Assembly: GCA_910574455.1 (NCBI GenBank)
Contig: CAJSYZ010000004.1
Location: 1,302,001-1,366,000, forward strand
Origin: Trichaptum fuscoviolaceum
Taxonomy: Eukaryota > Basidiomycota > Agaricomycetes > Hymenochaetales > Trichaptaceae
Direction of reading: 5' to 3'
Length of the DNA stretch: 64,000 nt
The position numbers and the translations under genes are program-made. Under the pieces are notes generated by a model that ran no database searches, was not told where the DNA came from, and saw only the letters and a program-made list of their open reading frames with translations. Positions within the stretch are counted from its first letter, which is position 1; each line of letters begins with the position of its first letter. Shown here piece by piece: positions 1 through 13,251 of the stretch.

Positions 1-3000
1 CGATTCGTTGGGGATGATCGGGCACTGGTTAACCCAAGCGGGCCCGTCCATCTCGTTGGTACCATGTTGAAGAAGTCCGTGCCAATGCTTATTGTGACGA
101 TCAGCAAAGCACAAGCCACTTTATTATAAGCTTACAATCGAGGTAGCCCTGCGCATATTTGTATCTGTGAGCTGGTCGATAACATTGATCTAATAAAGTG
201 TTAATAAGCATAGGAGAGGATCTCTGGCGAGAAGGACCAGCCTGGAAGTTGTCGCCAATGTTCCCGCTGATTAGTGGGGCAGGGAAGACCCCTTCAGCGG
301 TGACAGTGCTGCACGTCAAGCGAGATTAACCTGAATACTGTAGATGTTTAGGATGTCGAGTATACGCACGATCGACTGAAACCATCAGGCGAGAGATTTG
401 CATTGATGATGTGCAAGTCTTGAGAAACGACGGCGGCAAGGCTGCGGCAGGATAAAGAGAGCGCAATAAAGGCGCATAGGGAGGCAAAGCTTCGCATGAT
501 GAGCAGCGACCTATGCAGGAAGTAAGCGTAGAGACTTAGAGTTGTCGAGGCTCTAATTTTTGTCCTACCCAAACGTTCCCCCTTTTTATGTGCTCTTTCA
601 GAGCACAGCCCTCGACCGGAATACAGAGGCTGGTCTGGTGTTTAGAAATCATTAGTTAGCGTAACCTCACTGATCGGACAACCATAATGGGCACTGTCAG
701 GTCATCTAAAGGCGTTAACTGCTGATGTTCTGAAACTTAGTATGTGAGAGTTCCTTCAATGCGACCCATTACACCGGCTTCGTTGAGTCGATTAGATACA
801 CCGGATCTAGGTCGCGTCTGTAAATAAATCGTTAATGCTTCAGATCAAGGAGGGACGAGCCATTTCGGCGAACGAGCTCATAAGGTAAATCCCTCACTCA
901 TCGGTGTTCGCAACGTAAGCCCGGAGCTGAGCTTATCCGTCAGACAAGCAAAGCCAACGTGATCAATGTAATTCTAGCATTCGGCAATCACTGCAGCTAC
1001 TGAAGTCTTATGCTCAGTGCGCGGATGGTGGGAGTGATCTGAAGACAAAGTAGAAAGCGTGCCTGGAACAGACCACGGGGAGCCAATGTTAACCGTCGAT
1101 CCACGCCTATGGATTGCCTCCGATCTTCTCGGCTCCGAATGAAATAGACACAGAGATGTAGATCATCGAGATGATGGGAGTCTAGGCTAAGGTCCCGGTC
1201 ATAAGTTATGACTCCCTTTAGTTATGAAGGATGCCAAGAGGCCAGTTGAAGGTCAAGACGAAGCGCTGTGGGAATATGCGAGAAGCTCACAAAAGTCGAC
1301 AAAGTATCCTCCTGCCAATTTGAGCAAAACACTGCTCAATTTTGTTCATATGGACCGGCTTTGCAGCTCCAGCATGGGAACGCACAGAAGATTCATATGA
1401 AGGCATACATCGGAGCGAAGCAGGCCTAGTGCGAACTGTCCGATAATCGTGTAATCGGCTCAAGAGTGAAAGAAGGAAGCATTGATGTATCCGGGCAGTG
1501 TCGGAGAAGTCACCCAGTCCACCGGGCGCTGTCATCTTTTCGTGTGAGAATGAGGTCAGTGCAGCTTTGTAGCATGAAGAGAGGTCATCTCCGAGCGAAG
1601 GTTTGTTGACGCTTCTGCGCGTAAAATCAGAATGTGTGTTTCTTCCTGTCAGAAGTCAAGGTATGTTGGTTCTCAGCAGGTCCGAACTTACCCACCTTTA
1701 TTACGAGACGCTGCGACATTCCTCCGCCGTCGAGCCAGGGTTGAATTTTCTGAGAGATTTCTTGCGAAAGAATGAATTTGCGGATAAAAGCTCTTCGCTG
1801 CGAATGATGTCGCTTACTTCGGAACGAAGACATCGCCGATAGCATGCTGACTGAAGGTGCGAACAATACCAAGGGTGATCAGAGTAGGACTGAATAGCAA
1901 GAGGCTTGAAGACGAGAATAAGGCACCTGCCTTAACTTCGAACCGGGGTGCTCATCTTTCCCGTTTTAGCCTGTGTGGATATCGAATCAAAGCAGTGTGG
2001 AAAGGGAGTGGTGTTCGATAATAAACAGCTTGAAGGAAAGACGTCTTGTTGATTTCGCACCAGGCCTATTACGTTTTTGTTCTAGACTTGGTCAGATGGA
2101 CTGTGAATGTGCCCAGACAACCTAGGCTGATCAAGCTTAGAGCTCTCGCCATCATCGAAGATTCAGGTGAAAGTATAAAAAGGTGCATGTGTTAACGAAT
2201 CTTCGCGATAAGTGGTCTCTCTTGTAGACCCCAATAACAAAAATGAAAGCACCCTGCGCGTCAGCATCACTTATGCTTATAACGCAGCACTTACTGAATT
2301 ACCGGCCTCTCGAATCCATATAATTTACGCAAACTCGTTCGATGTCGTGGTACGCAGTAGATCACTTAGATGGCGATACCCCGGGCATGTTCGCAGGAGC
2401 GAAGAGTGGTCAACGATGCATCTCTGCCCTTATCGGCAGATCTTACAACATTCTGTGGATGGTCGATTTAGCATGGCAATAAGAAGTGATATTCGGTATT
2501 GTGAACGTGCGAGTCGGTGAGACGCGGAAGAAGAAAAAGGATTTTGACGTGTTCAATTTGGTGTTGTTTGTTTATCTACTTACACTGTAGGATCATGACT
2601 ATCTCCACCATGATAGTAGATTCCGAAGGGAGAGTTTAGGTGATGATACAGTATTTGAAGGTGCAGTTGTTTCTTCAGGATTCGTGGTCTCTAATTAAAT
2701 CCATATATGTCAATAATAGCGATGGCATTATCATGGCTGCTATTATCATGATTAACCAGCCATCAGGCTTCCGGTCTGTACTATTCGGATGTGATATGGG
2801 ATTCAAGTTTGCGCGCAAAATTCGGTCGCTGTCGTGGCCAAGATAAGACACCATACAAAGCACGTTCGCCCAGGGGAATTCACTTTCAGGGATGTAGTAG
2901 AGTTTTATCAAGAGATCTTTCAACATTTCGTAGACGACTGACGCACTATAGTAATAAGAGGTGAAAGTTCGGGTTTATTCCCGATACCGTTTAGGTTGAG

Positions 3001-3200
3001 GGTTCTCCACCCAGAATTGTACAAGTAAAATCATCAAATCACGTGTAAGTCATGCTTTTTTGTGTATGTAATCACTTTTTCTCGTGACTTTCTCGCGTGT
3101 TGGCTACGCGCTTCTTTTTTCCCTTTTAAGCCCCATACTCACTGCCACTGCCAGTGGCAGTGTGTCATGTGATACTTTCTCACTGGCAGCATTTGTTAGA
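1..3200. other. No supportable gene
   Basis: I see only short, overlapping open frames with no recognisable domain and no consistent splice pattern. The stretch 2495-2570 resembles the 5' flank of the phosphoglucomutase gene near 9128-9200 (shared ...GAACGTGCGA... and a GAAGAAGAAAAAG run), so part of this may be a decayed duplicate of that flank. Confidence 0.5.
3141..3185. repeat. Cluster of CACTGCCAGTG-type palindromes
   Basis: Overlapping copies of CACTGCCAGTGGCAGTG lie here, with another CACTGGCAG a few bases on. The same motif clusters at 24.6, 38.9, 39.1-39.3, 43.4, 47.75, 49.07 and 58.5 kb. No function can be read from the sequence. Confidence 0.6.
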
Positions 3201-3441
3201 CGGAAAACGAACTGGGCTTATGGACTGCCTTGAGTCGCGTGCTGGGATCTGAGCGGGACGGTCGTGAAGAATCTGTTTGCGCCGTTTGAGACAAACACTT
3301 TGCAAGACTCGCTGTCATCGTTCTTTAACAACGCCAACGCGCGACCAGGGACGCTTGAATAGTATCACGATGGATCCGTATAGCTTCAAGCTGCTTGTGT
3401 CTGAGGCGGAGAGGGTCGCGGTCCCTCCGCAGTTGACGAAG
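3201..3441 (+). pseudogene. AGS1: Alpha-1,3-glucan synthase pseudogene, left piece
   Basis: Cell-wall alpha-1,3-glucan synthases (Ags1/Mok1) have an outer amylase-like part, a linker and one membrane helix, then a cytoplasmic GT5 synthase part. In broken frames this piece reads GTVVKNLFAPFE, LQDSLS and ITMDPYSFKLLV, then PPQLTK; I recognise these as the family's linker region. There is an in-frame stop after the PGTLE segment and a frame change before ITMDPYSF. The family sequence resumes at 4720 with FRPGHDARIHVY, so the two pieces were once contiguous. The match rests on my memory of the family, but many blocks agree in the right order. Confidence 0.72.
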
Positions 3442-3532
3442 CCTATCTTTGGGCCATACATATATACATCTGGACCCTTCAACTTATGTATGATCCAAAC
3501 TAGAGCTTACCACCTCTTCACCTCCTTCCAAC

Positions 3533-4719
3533 ATGTTCGTCCCGCCCTCGACAACACGAGGCACCTGGCGTTGGGGATGGGAAGGTGTCGCTCAGCCTGA
3601 TGTCGAGTATATCTTACTCGCTTTCGCTGCCTCCATCTTTGTCGTGGTTTGGTTGAAGTGGTTCTATTGTATACGACTACGGATTGGCCGTACAGACGCT
3701 CAGGACGAACACAGCGTTTTACCCACACAGCAACAATCTGCGACATATGGGTCTTTTTCAACGGCCCAGCGGGGTGCACACCGTTCGAAGCCAGGGAAGA
3801 CTAAGCAGAAGACATTGGCGCAACATGCTAATACGGAGCCCGCACGAACTCCTACGCGAAGCGGGACTAGCGGATATACCGTGAATGGACGTGTACCACC
3901 GCAGAAAGGAGCGACAATTCATGGCCACTATGCAACTCAGCCTGTCCTTGTGGACCATCATGAAGCGCACCATGGGTCATCGAGCCACATACTGTCGGAA
4001 GGTAATGTACAGCCGTTGGATACTTCGCTGCAATGCCTCATCAGTATAGAAACAGAAACACACGATGAACCGCAGTCTTTGTATCTCAATCAACCTTTAG
4101 CTCACGAGCAATCACAGTATCGTCAAGCCTCAACATCTCGAGGAGGTCGCGGGCATGCTAGTACCATGCATATTGACCCTGCACAAACTCTGCATATTGA
4201 CCATGCACAAACTCTACCTCCACCCCAACCATGCCCACCAGTCCGCACCATAACAATACCCGCAATCATCGCACAACCTCAGGTTGACTCCCCTATTGGT
4301 ACGTAAGCTCTTCTTGATCAGATTTGCTCAGAAACTAACATGTCATAGATGATGATCCCGCTTATACACAGATCGATCGTGTGGGAGCGCGAGCACTTAC
4401 ATGGCGCTGGTCTACATGCGCCCTCGAATCGACAATCGTCCTATGGGTCTGACAGAGATGATGACCTTATTGATGCTGTACTCCGGGAGTGGCCTGCGAA
4501 GCGCTACCGAGAGAAAGCAAGGGAGGAGGCGCGGAGTCGTAGTGCGGCTTTCGAAGCTTCAAAGAAGGCATACAGAGCAGATCAGAAAGCGGAGGCAAAA
4601 CAGGTCCGTGCTATCCTACGATACCGCAGTTGATTATCACTCATACACTATCAGCTAAGCGATCTAGGAAAGATGCATGATGAGAACGTACGACGTTATA
4701 ATAGCATGGCCGCCGCCGA
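3533..4719 (+). pseudogene. Truncated TM plus DUF1771 (Smr-type) protein gene
   Basis: The first exon starts at ATG 3533. It has a short N-terminus, one membrane helix at about residues 25-46 (ending VVVWLKWFYCI) and a long Ser/Thr/His-rich stretch up to an intron near 4299-4348. The next reading frame has REWPAKRYREKAREEARSR and ASKKAYRADQKAEAKQ. After a GT..AG intron (about 4603-4654) it continues LSDLGKMHDENVRRYNSMAAAE. This is the DUF1771 helical hairpin that precedes Smr nuclease domains. The frame join between 4349 and 4440 is not clean. No Smr domain follows; at 4720 the sequence becomes glucan synthase. A TATA-like ATATATAC lies at about 3460. I read this as a gene front half inserted into the AGS gene; whether it is transcribed is unknown. 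Confidence 0.6.
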
Positions 4720-6790
4720 GTTCAGGCCGGGTCACGATGCTCGTATACACGTATACAAGCGGAGTCGGGCGATGCGAACGCGGTGACGGTTGATATGAGC
4801 TTGGAATTAGCGTCCCGATGAACTGTGACCATGTGACGGCGAGCATCTCGTTCAACGACTCAAGCTCGATCAAGGTTGGAAACCCATAGATCACCGTCGT
4901 GGACTGCGGAGCGTTTGCAAACCCCGATCCTGCAACGATTTCGGGTGCTGGGACGAGCTCGTGGGCGTGGAACGCGACGCTGACGGGCGTGCCAGACAGT
5001 ATCATCGACATCATTTTGAATAACCCGTCTTCGCAGGTCGGCACCTCGTCAACAAACGCACGCGACCATCTCCTCCTGCGCCGCTCGCAATCTTATGGTC
5101 TTCCCCTCCATGGACTACGACAACGATGCGTTCGGGTTTGTCTCGGGCTCTGGGAAGTACGTGTCACGCACCAGGGGCTGGGCGCGGATATGTTCAGGTA
5201 CTCGTGGAATTACGGACAGAACTGGACGACGTGGGCTGCGTATGAGGACGTGACGAGCATAGATAAGAGCTTGTCTGATAGTGATGAGAGTTGGTGGACA
5301 TGTGAGCATATTATTGTGCAATGTAAGCCAAGCCTTTTTACTCCTATATTTTCTGTATACTTACTGATTCGATTTGAGTTAGACTTATCTGGTACTGCTG
5401 CATCAGCCTATACTGGTGTGCATGCGGACAGGAATTATGCTCACCAGCGCCGTGTGCCTCATTTACTCGCTCGTGGTCCGTTTAATACGTGGGATTCGAC
5501 AGAGGAGTGAACTTCCTGATGGAAAATACTGTCGACGGACGCTGGGAGCTCGAGATCATGAGCACATGACCGACGTACCTCCAGCGCCCAACATGTTTGG
5601 GTTCATGACTATTTCTACTGCGACACGGACGGCGACGACGTAATGGACCGCCTCCCGCCCAATTCGGCTGCTCCCAACTACTGTACCATCAGTGCCCCGT
5701 CGCACCCGCACCTCGCGTGGACACTGGTCATGGATGACGCGACGCTGCGGTGGAGCCTCGAGCCGCGTGGTGGGCACTATCATGTACGCACTACTCCTTT
5801 CGATCCCGGTAGCTGGCAGTGGCGATCTTCATGCGGAGCTTCTATGGGATCAAGTACTACCAATGGGGTCTCAAGTTGAAGAAGCCGGGCCATTCGCATT
5901 ATCTCCCCATCATTGGCTCGCTGGGCTCGACGTCTGTGCAAGACCTGCATGTGGCGCCGATGTTGAAGAAACACTCAGGCCATGGTCATGCCTATACAGG
6001 CGATATCATTGGCTGGCCTGAAGACAAGAATAAGCGGAGGACTCTGGTCATTGCGACTTTGGAGTACGAGCGTATCGATTAGAAGTTGGAGGACAAGACT
6101 GGAGGTCTTGGTGTAACTAGTTCGTTGATAGGCAAGGCCATGTCGGACGTCGACCTAATCTGGGTTGTGCCAAAGGCGAAGGTTATTGAGCACCTCGCTG
6201 GTGAACTTGCAGAACCTATCGAAGTCATTATCTTCGGTGAGCCTTACCTCATTGGGGCCGAGATGCACGTACTCGACAACATCACTTACATTATCCTCGA
6301 CTCGCCAGTCTCCCGTGCGCAAGCGAAGGCGGTCCCGTATTCGGCACGCATGGACGACCTCAATCAGCCATCTTTTACTTAACGTGGAACCAGGCTATCG
6401 CAGCGACCGTCAGGCGCTACCCGCACGGTCTTGTCACTGTCGAATTGGGTCGTAAAGGTGCTCTTGGTGTGGGTGCTCGTCTTGGTGGTCTTGGTCTCAT
6501 GCCTGGATGGGTAAGTTTGCATCCACTTTTTGGTGTTTTGCATTCTGACTCCAGTCTCCGTTCAGTGACTCCCTGTTGATTCGAGTTCAACAACACACAT
6601 GTTATTGCAGCTTACGAAAACACTTAAAATGACACTTAAGTCTACGGAAGAAGAGCGTGCTATCTTTCGTGCTTGTTTGGCTGTCCAGCGTTCCCCGGTG
6701 TTGAATGTCATCAGCGCATGGAAGACGTCCATAAGCGCAGTATCAATACTAGCCGACAGATCACTCTCTTACATGAAGACCTTCGGATGG
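4720..6790 (+). pseudogene. AGS1: Alpha-1,3-glucan synthase pseudogene, right piece
   Basis: The family order is clear: FRPGHDARIHVY, SVPMNCDHVTAS, DMFRYSWNYGQNWTTW, HQRRVPHLLARGPFN, DTDGD.VMDRLPPNSAAPN, then HPHLAW and WSLEPRG leading into the membrane helix (SIPVAGS... IFMRSFYGIKYYQWG). The start of the GT5 synthase part follows (GGLGVTSSLIGKAM, DLIWVVPKAK, IIFGEPYLI, NQAIAATVRRYPH). The reading then jumps straight to GRKGALGVGARLGGLG, the far end of the synthase domain, so most of the catalytic part is deleted. Breaks I see: TAG at about 4890, a frameshift near 5095, TGA for Trp at about 5568, TAG for Trp at 6080 and a frameshift near 6355. The tail HQRMEDVHKRSINTSRQ at about 6705-6765 is also family-like. 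Confidence 0.85.
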
Positions 6791-6974
6791 TGAAGCTGAG
6801 CATGCGCCTCGCGTAGCAGGCATGGATACGGAAGATTGGGATCGTGAACATCGGGAAGAACGGATGTAGTCCAACTGGGACACCCGAAGCACATATGACA
6901 GCCCACACAACTCGATCCCTGGAGCTTGAGCCATTTGACGCGCAAAGCCACCTCTGCGGAAACGAACCATCCAG

Positions 6975-7703
6975 GTGCAGGTCTCGAAGCCACCCCCACC
7001 GCCGCCACGACTAAAGCCGAAAGCGAAGACAGAGCGAGGGGAAGCTGCTGGTGAAGCTGGAGCGGAAGTAGGATATAAAGATCGAGAGATCCGGGTCGTC
7101 TTTGGCCTCGACGTCCACGGCTGTCAGCGGCGAGGACGCGCCATACCAGGAGTTCAATCTGATGGGCTGCGACAGGCATGGGTGGCGATACGACGTGATG
7201 AAGTTCGACTCGCGAAAGCCGGTTGACATCAGTACATGGGCGCAGCCCGTGAAGCTCAACCGCAAGGAGCTGCGCCGTGACCCTACCGTTGAGGGTCTGG
7301 GCGGAGTCAGCTTGCAAGTGCCCATGATGCCGATGTTGGGAGCAGATGGGAAGCCCGTCATTGCAGCAGACGGACGTATAGTCATGGTTGATGCAGAGGG
7401 CCGGCTGATCCATAATGCCTACGGTGAGGCGATCCCCGCAAAGAGAAAGGATTGCAAAGACAAGGACAAGGACAAGCTGAAATGCAAGTTTCAGAAGAAG
7501 ACCAGGCAGGTGTTCCTGGTGCCCGAGCACATCCGGGAGATGTGTCGAGAGGAACGCTTCCCTGGGTAGCGGAGGACGGGGCGGGCAGTGAATTGTGGGT
7601 GGGAAGGATGGAGGAGGCCGCGAAGAGCAAGACACATGCGATGTTCACGCCTGCAGCGGACCAGGTGTTCAAATTCGTGCCTGCGCACCGGTTCAAGAGG
7701 TAG
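6975..7703 (+). pseudogene. TFG1: TFIIF alpha subunit (RAP74) N-terminal pseudogene
   Basis: TFIIF alpha is a general RNA polymerase II initiation factor. The frame from about 7138 reads PYQEFNLMG, WRYDVMKFDSRKPVDIS, QPVKLNRKELRRDPT, DGKPVIAADGRIVMVDAEG and FQKKTRQVFLVPEHIR, which is the RAP74 dimerisation region. At about 7565 the frame meets TAG. The next frame carries on without a gap (VAEDGAGSELWVG, THAMFTPAADQVFKFVPAH) and stops at 7703. The copy therefore has one frameshift, a degraded Pro-rich front (PPPPPPRLKPKAK) and no charged middle or C-terminal winged helix. The organism must have an intact copy elsewhere. The 288-aa minus-strand open frame here is a shadow. Confidence 0.85.
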
Positions 7704-8875
7704 ATCTGACGTGAGCGTGCACTGGCAGGGAGGCCCAAGTGTGATGTAACGCTGACCTGGCTTCGCTTTCGTCAGTTATCTTACTCTGGATTCTCGGATT
7801 GTATTCTCGACCATGACTGTCACCTTGAAGGACAAGAACCGATCATTCTCGTCCTCGGTCTGCCCCTCAATAGACTCGACTTCAGCTTCAAGAGTCAAGA
7901 CGGCTAGAAGACTTCAAATATCAAACATCATCGATGGGACTTGAGACATTCTCATATACATACGACACACAGCATCACATTAGTTTGAAACAAACGGCAT
8001 GGAGGGGATGTTACCCAGTGACCAGGTAAGCTTCTTTGACATTGTGTACGCTTCTGCGACTCACACCGCGCACAAAGCTATCAAGCTCAGTGGCTCATAC
8101 AAGCCTTAACCCTGATACCTATCAACGATTATCTGTTTGCGCTCGTTCAGAGTAACTTGGCCGATGTTCTATACTGTCCAGTGGCTGCGAATGTGACACT
8201 CGCTGTTGATTCATCGCTATTGCTTTACCTGGTGTCTCTGCCGATGAAGTATTTGTTCTTACTGAAGTTTTGTCGCCAACGTTCCTTGAAGAGGAGCCGC
8301 CAAAACCAACTATCCATAAGCCTTGAACTAAACTGTAGCCTCTGTCAACCCGAGTCATGACAATCATCTTGCCTCTAACCAGATTTATGCATGCGACGGT
8401 CTGTGCTGAGAAAATAAAGTAACGCGTCGACCCTTGCAACGTGCCTTTGCCTGAAGATGGAGATAGTATTTTGACTCTTTTGTCAGCTGTTTCAACTCCT
8501 AGTAGGGCCTTTATTTACCGAAGACGATGGAGTGGACCGCTCTCTGTACTGGTTCGCTCTGACCCTGAACTCAAGAACGCGGCCGCGTCAATACGTCCTG
8601 CATCGTCGCCTACCAATGGACAACGAAAATCTAGGACCGCTGACTGTCGATGCAGTGACCATAAGTATAGCTGATCCTCCGTTGAAGACTGAAGAAGTGG
8701 ATATGCTGAGACGCTCAAATTTGACGCAGAAGCTACTATTGGCAAAGCTCATAAGCTGACAGTGAGTGCGGACATCTTGCTCACCACATTCAATGCATTG
8801 CCCATGATTTGCTCAGACATTCGTGGCGGGGACAAGCTGGCTCTGACGGTGCTATATAATTCAGTAAGTCGCTCT

Positions 8876-8992
8876 TAAATAATGGGAGGACATGCATGAA
8901 TAAGTGAAGCTTGCCTTATTCAAGACTTCAGTCTCTCAGGACCTTTAAGTGATGCTTAAGTCACTTTCAGCAGAAAGTAGTCTTCCTGATGG
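8876..8992. repeat. Dispersed 110-bp repeat, copy 1
   Basis: From AATAATGGGAGGACATGCAT to about CAGAAAGTAGTCTTCCTGATG this matches 52731-52842 with only a handful of differences. Beyond these edges the two loci do not match. It may be a small non-autonomous element or a segmental copy; I see no clear target-site duplication. Confidence 0.75.
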
Positions 8993-9081
8993 GCTGTTCG
9001 TTCGTTCTTCAACTTAAAGTTGTATTTACAAATTTTATACTGTAGTATTTTAATTTTTTTGTCTTGATAAAAGTCGTGGGA

Positions 9082-9131
9082 AATTCGGGAGGGGTATCGG
9101 GCCTTGCCAGCCATGCTGGCCCTCCCGAATT
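9082..9131. promoter_or_regulatory. Nested hairpin upstream of PGM
   Basis: AATTCGGGAGGG (9082-9093) pairs perfectly with CCCTCCCGAATT (9120-9131). Inside, GCCAGC and GCTGGC pair around CAT. It sits about 160 bases before the PGM start codon. It could lie in the promoter or 5' leader; a role is not shown. Confidence 0.5.
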
Positions 9132-9290
9132 ATTGAACGTGCGACGCGGTTGAAGAAGAAAAAGACTTTTAACGCGTTATTTGGAGTTATTTGTTCAAAA
9201 TTGCCTATTTCATCAATTAACGTCATCATGCATATAAACCGGCCAGCACGTAAAGGACCAGCAAATCTCTCTTGATCTCTTACTATCATC

Positions 9291-11285
<1,995 letters not shown>

Positions 11286-11601
11286 ATTCTCGAGACCCGA
11301 CTCGGAAGTTGCGTTTTGCGGTTTGGCGACAGAACTCGAACAATATAGATAGCTGTAGAATTGTGCTATGTCAAAAGAAAAATGTACTCGTAATAGAAAT
11401 ACTTCCGTCCAATAATCGATATGTTTAAAGGCTTGAAGGCATTGTAGAGTATGTTCAAGCGGTAATGGGGTTCAGCATGATGGTGCATGACGTCATCACC
11501 TAAAAGGATCTCACAGGCATGGGAGTTGTGATCCGAGTCGAACTTCGAGTTTCATTCGCCTCTTATTCCGCACTCTCATCCCGGTCTGCAGAGAAGTAGT
11601 C

Positions 11602-12908
11602 ATGCCAGTTCCCGATAGCATATTCAAGCAAATAAAGCAGCTAATTCCCCCACTGAATGGCAAACTGCACAAGGGACAGTCGGGTACGGTCCAAGCCTTT
11701 ATCCTTAAACTGGGGATTGTATTTAACATTCACTGTATGTAGGTAGGGTTGGCGTCCTTGGAGGAGCTCAAGAGTAAGTGCACTAATTTTCTATACAAAA
11801 AGGTGTACTTCAATGAAGCCTATCCATACTTTAGTTACACTGGCGCACCATACTTTGCGTCAATTTCGTCTCAACGATTTGTACGTTTAACAATCAATGA
11901 CATCTGGTCTTCATATCTGGTCTTCATATTCCGTTTACAAAACTCACTGACATTCAAGGGTGCAGATATGTCGCATGTTATTTGTGCACCCTCTGCTGCA
12001 AGTGCAATCAAGAGCTACGCTCCTGATCTGATCGTGCATCCCATCCTGCGGGAAGACAGGTTAGTTTTGTATTACAAATTCTAAGGCAAATAATACTGAA
12101 TGGTACCTCGTGAACTTAGTTCCACGGAATCCGTGAGGTTGGAGCTTCAATCACTGCTTGACCGTCTGCATGTACTTGTAGTCGGACCCGGACTTGGTCG
12201 GGAGGACTACATGCAGAAATACGCTCGCCTTGCAGTAACCATTGCGAAGGAAAAGAAAATGTACCTCGTCCTCGATGCCGATGCGCTCTTTATGGTAGGA
12301 AAAGACATAAGCATTATAAAAGGCTACGAAAAAGCCGTCGTGACTCCGAATGTCGTTGAGTTCAAGCGGTTAAGCGAAGCAGTGGTGAGTTTCTTTTTTT
12401 CACTCGTTAGCGTGCTAGGGAACAAAGCTGAATATCTTAGGACATTGATCCTTCGACCGAACCTTCTAAACGAGCATCGAAAGTCTCGGAAGCGCTTGGA
12501 GGGGTTACGGTCCTTCAAAAAGGCCCGACAGACATTATCGCCGTCAACACGTCCTCAAACCAATCTGCGAAGTCCGAATCCCAGGTGATCGAAGTCGATG
12601 TCTCGGGTGGTCTCAAGCGATGCGGCGGGCAGGGTGATATCCTCTCCGGTGCAGTTGGAACATTTCTCGCTTGGGGTAAATGTTATGAAGAGGGCACATT
12701 TGGCGATGGCTCTATTCCAAGCGAGCGCATCCCTGCTCTCGCAGCGACAGGCGGGTCTATGGTCACTCGGACCGTTTCCAAGATTGCTTTCTCGCAGAAG
12801 GGGCGGAGTGTAATCACAGCTGATATGATAGGCGAGATTGGTCAAGCTTTCAAGGAGGTGTTTGGCGATGAGACACAGGGAGCATCGGCTGAACATGTCA
12901 AGCTATGA
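11602..12908 (+). CDS. NNR2: ATP-dependent (S)-NAD(P)H-hydrate dehydratase
   Basis: This is a metabolite-repair enzyme that uses ATP to turn hydrated, damaged NAD(P)H back into NAD(P)H, with a ribokinase-like fold (yeast YKL151C/NNR2, mammalian CARKD/NAXD). Exons 11602-11683, 11743-11773, 11835-11880, 11959-12059, 12120-12384 and 12441-12908 join in frame to 330 residues. Family marks: [41 protein letters not shown] (108-115), [14 protein letters not shown] and CGGQGD (236-241), whose last Asp is the expected catalytic base. Exon 2 is 31 nt. It lies 316 bases after PGM on the same strand. It looks intact. Confidence 0.94.
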
Positions 12909-13251
12909 GACGATATGTTGAACAGACAATAGGAAGAAACATAGTGCTCTACCGAAATAGACATGGTTTAAAGAAAGCGAAAATGCGGAGTGTAAGTATG
13001 CTCTCTGAGCTTAACCTTTACCGGTGATTACTATGTACTCCGAGTCATGAGAAGAGCGCGGCAACGAGTAAGCGCAACTGCCAGTGAGCAAGACTGTACT
13101 AAGTGGATTAGATTGCTATATATTTTCTCTCTTCCGCTAGCAAAATTCTTAGGAAAATGGGTATAAATACGAGTTCCTTCCTCGAAATGGCACCTGGATT
13201 ATCTTCCACATTTCCACAGCTTCAATCCGACCTACTATCATTATTCAAACA
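12909..13251. other. Spacer with TATA box
   Basis: This is the 3' flank of NNR2 followed by GGGTATAAATACGAG at about 13159-13173, a good TATA box about 85 bases before the ATG of the broken reductase at 13252. Nothing else is seen. Confidence 0.5.

Larger units (their letters stand above)
7704..9290. other. Intergenic, no supported gene
   Basis: Several frames of 65-105 codons occur but none shows a domain or plausible splice chain. The stretch holds a dispersed repeat (8876-8992), a hairpin (9082-9131) and the phosphoglucomutase promoter region. Confidence 0.5.

Noticed and set aside
4720..4790. Smr domain expected after DUF1771
   Set aside because: FRPGHDARIHVY and NCDHVTAS belong to glucan synthase, in register with the piece that ends at 3441.
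6769..7635. 288-codon minus-strand open frame
   Set aside because: It is antisense to the TFIIF alpha fragment, has Pro/Leu/His-rich shadow composition and no domain.
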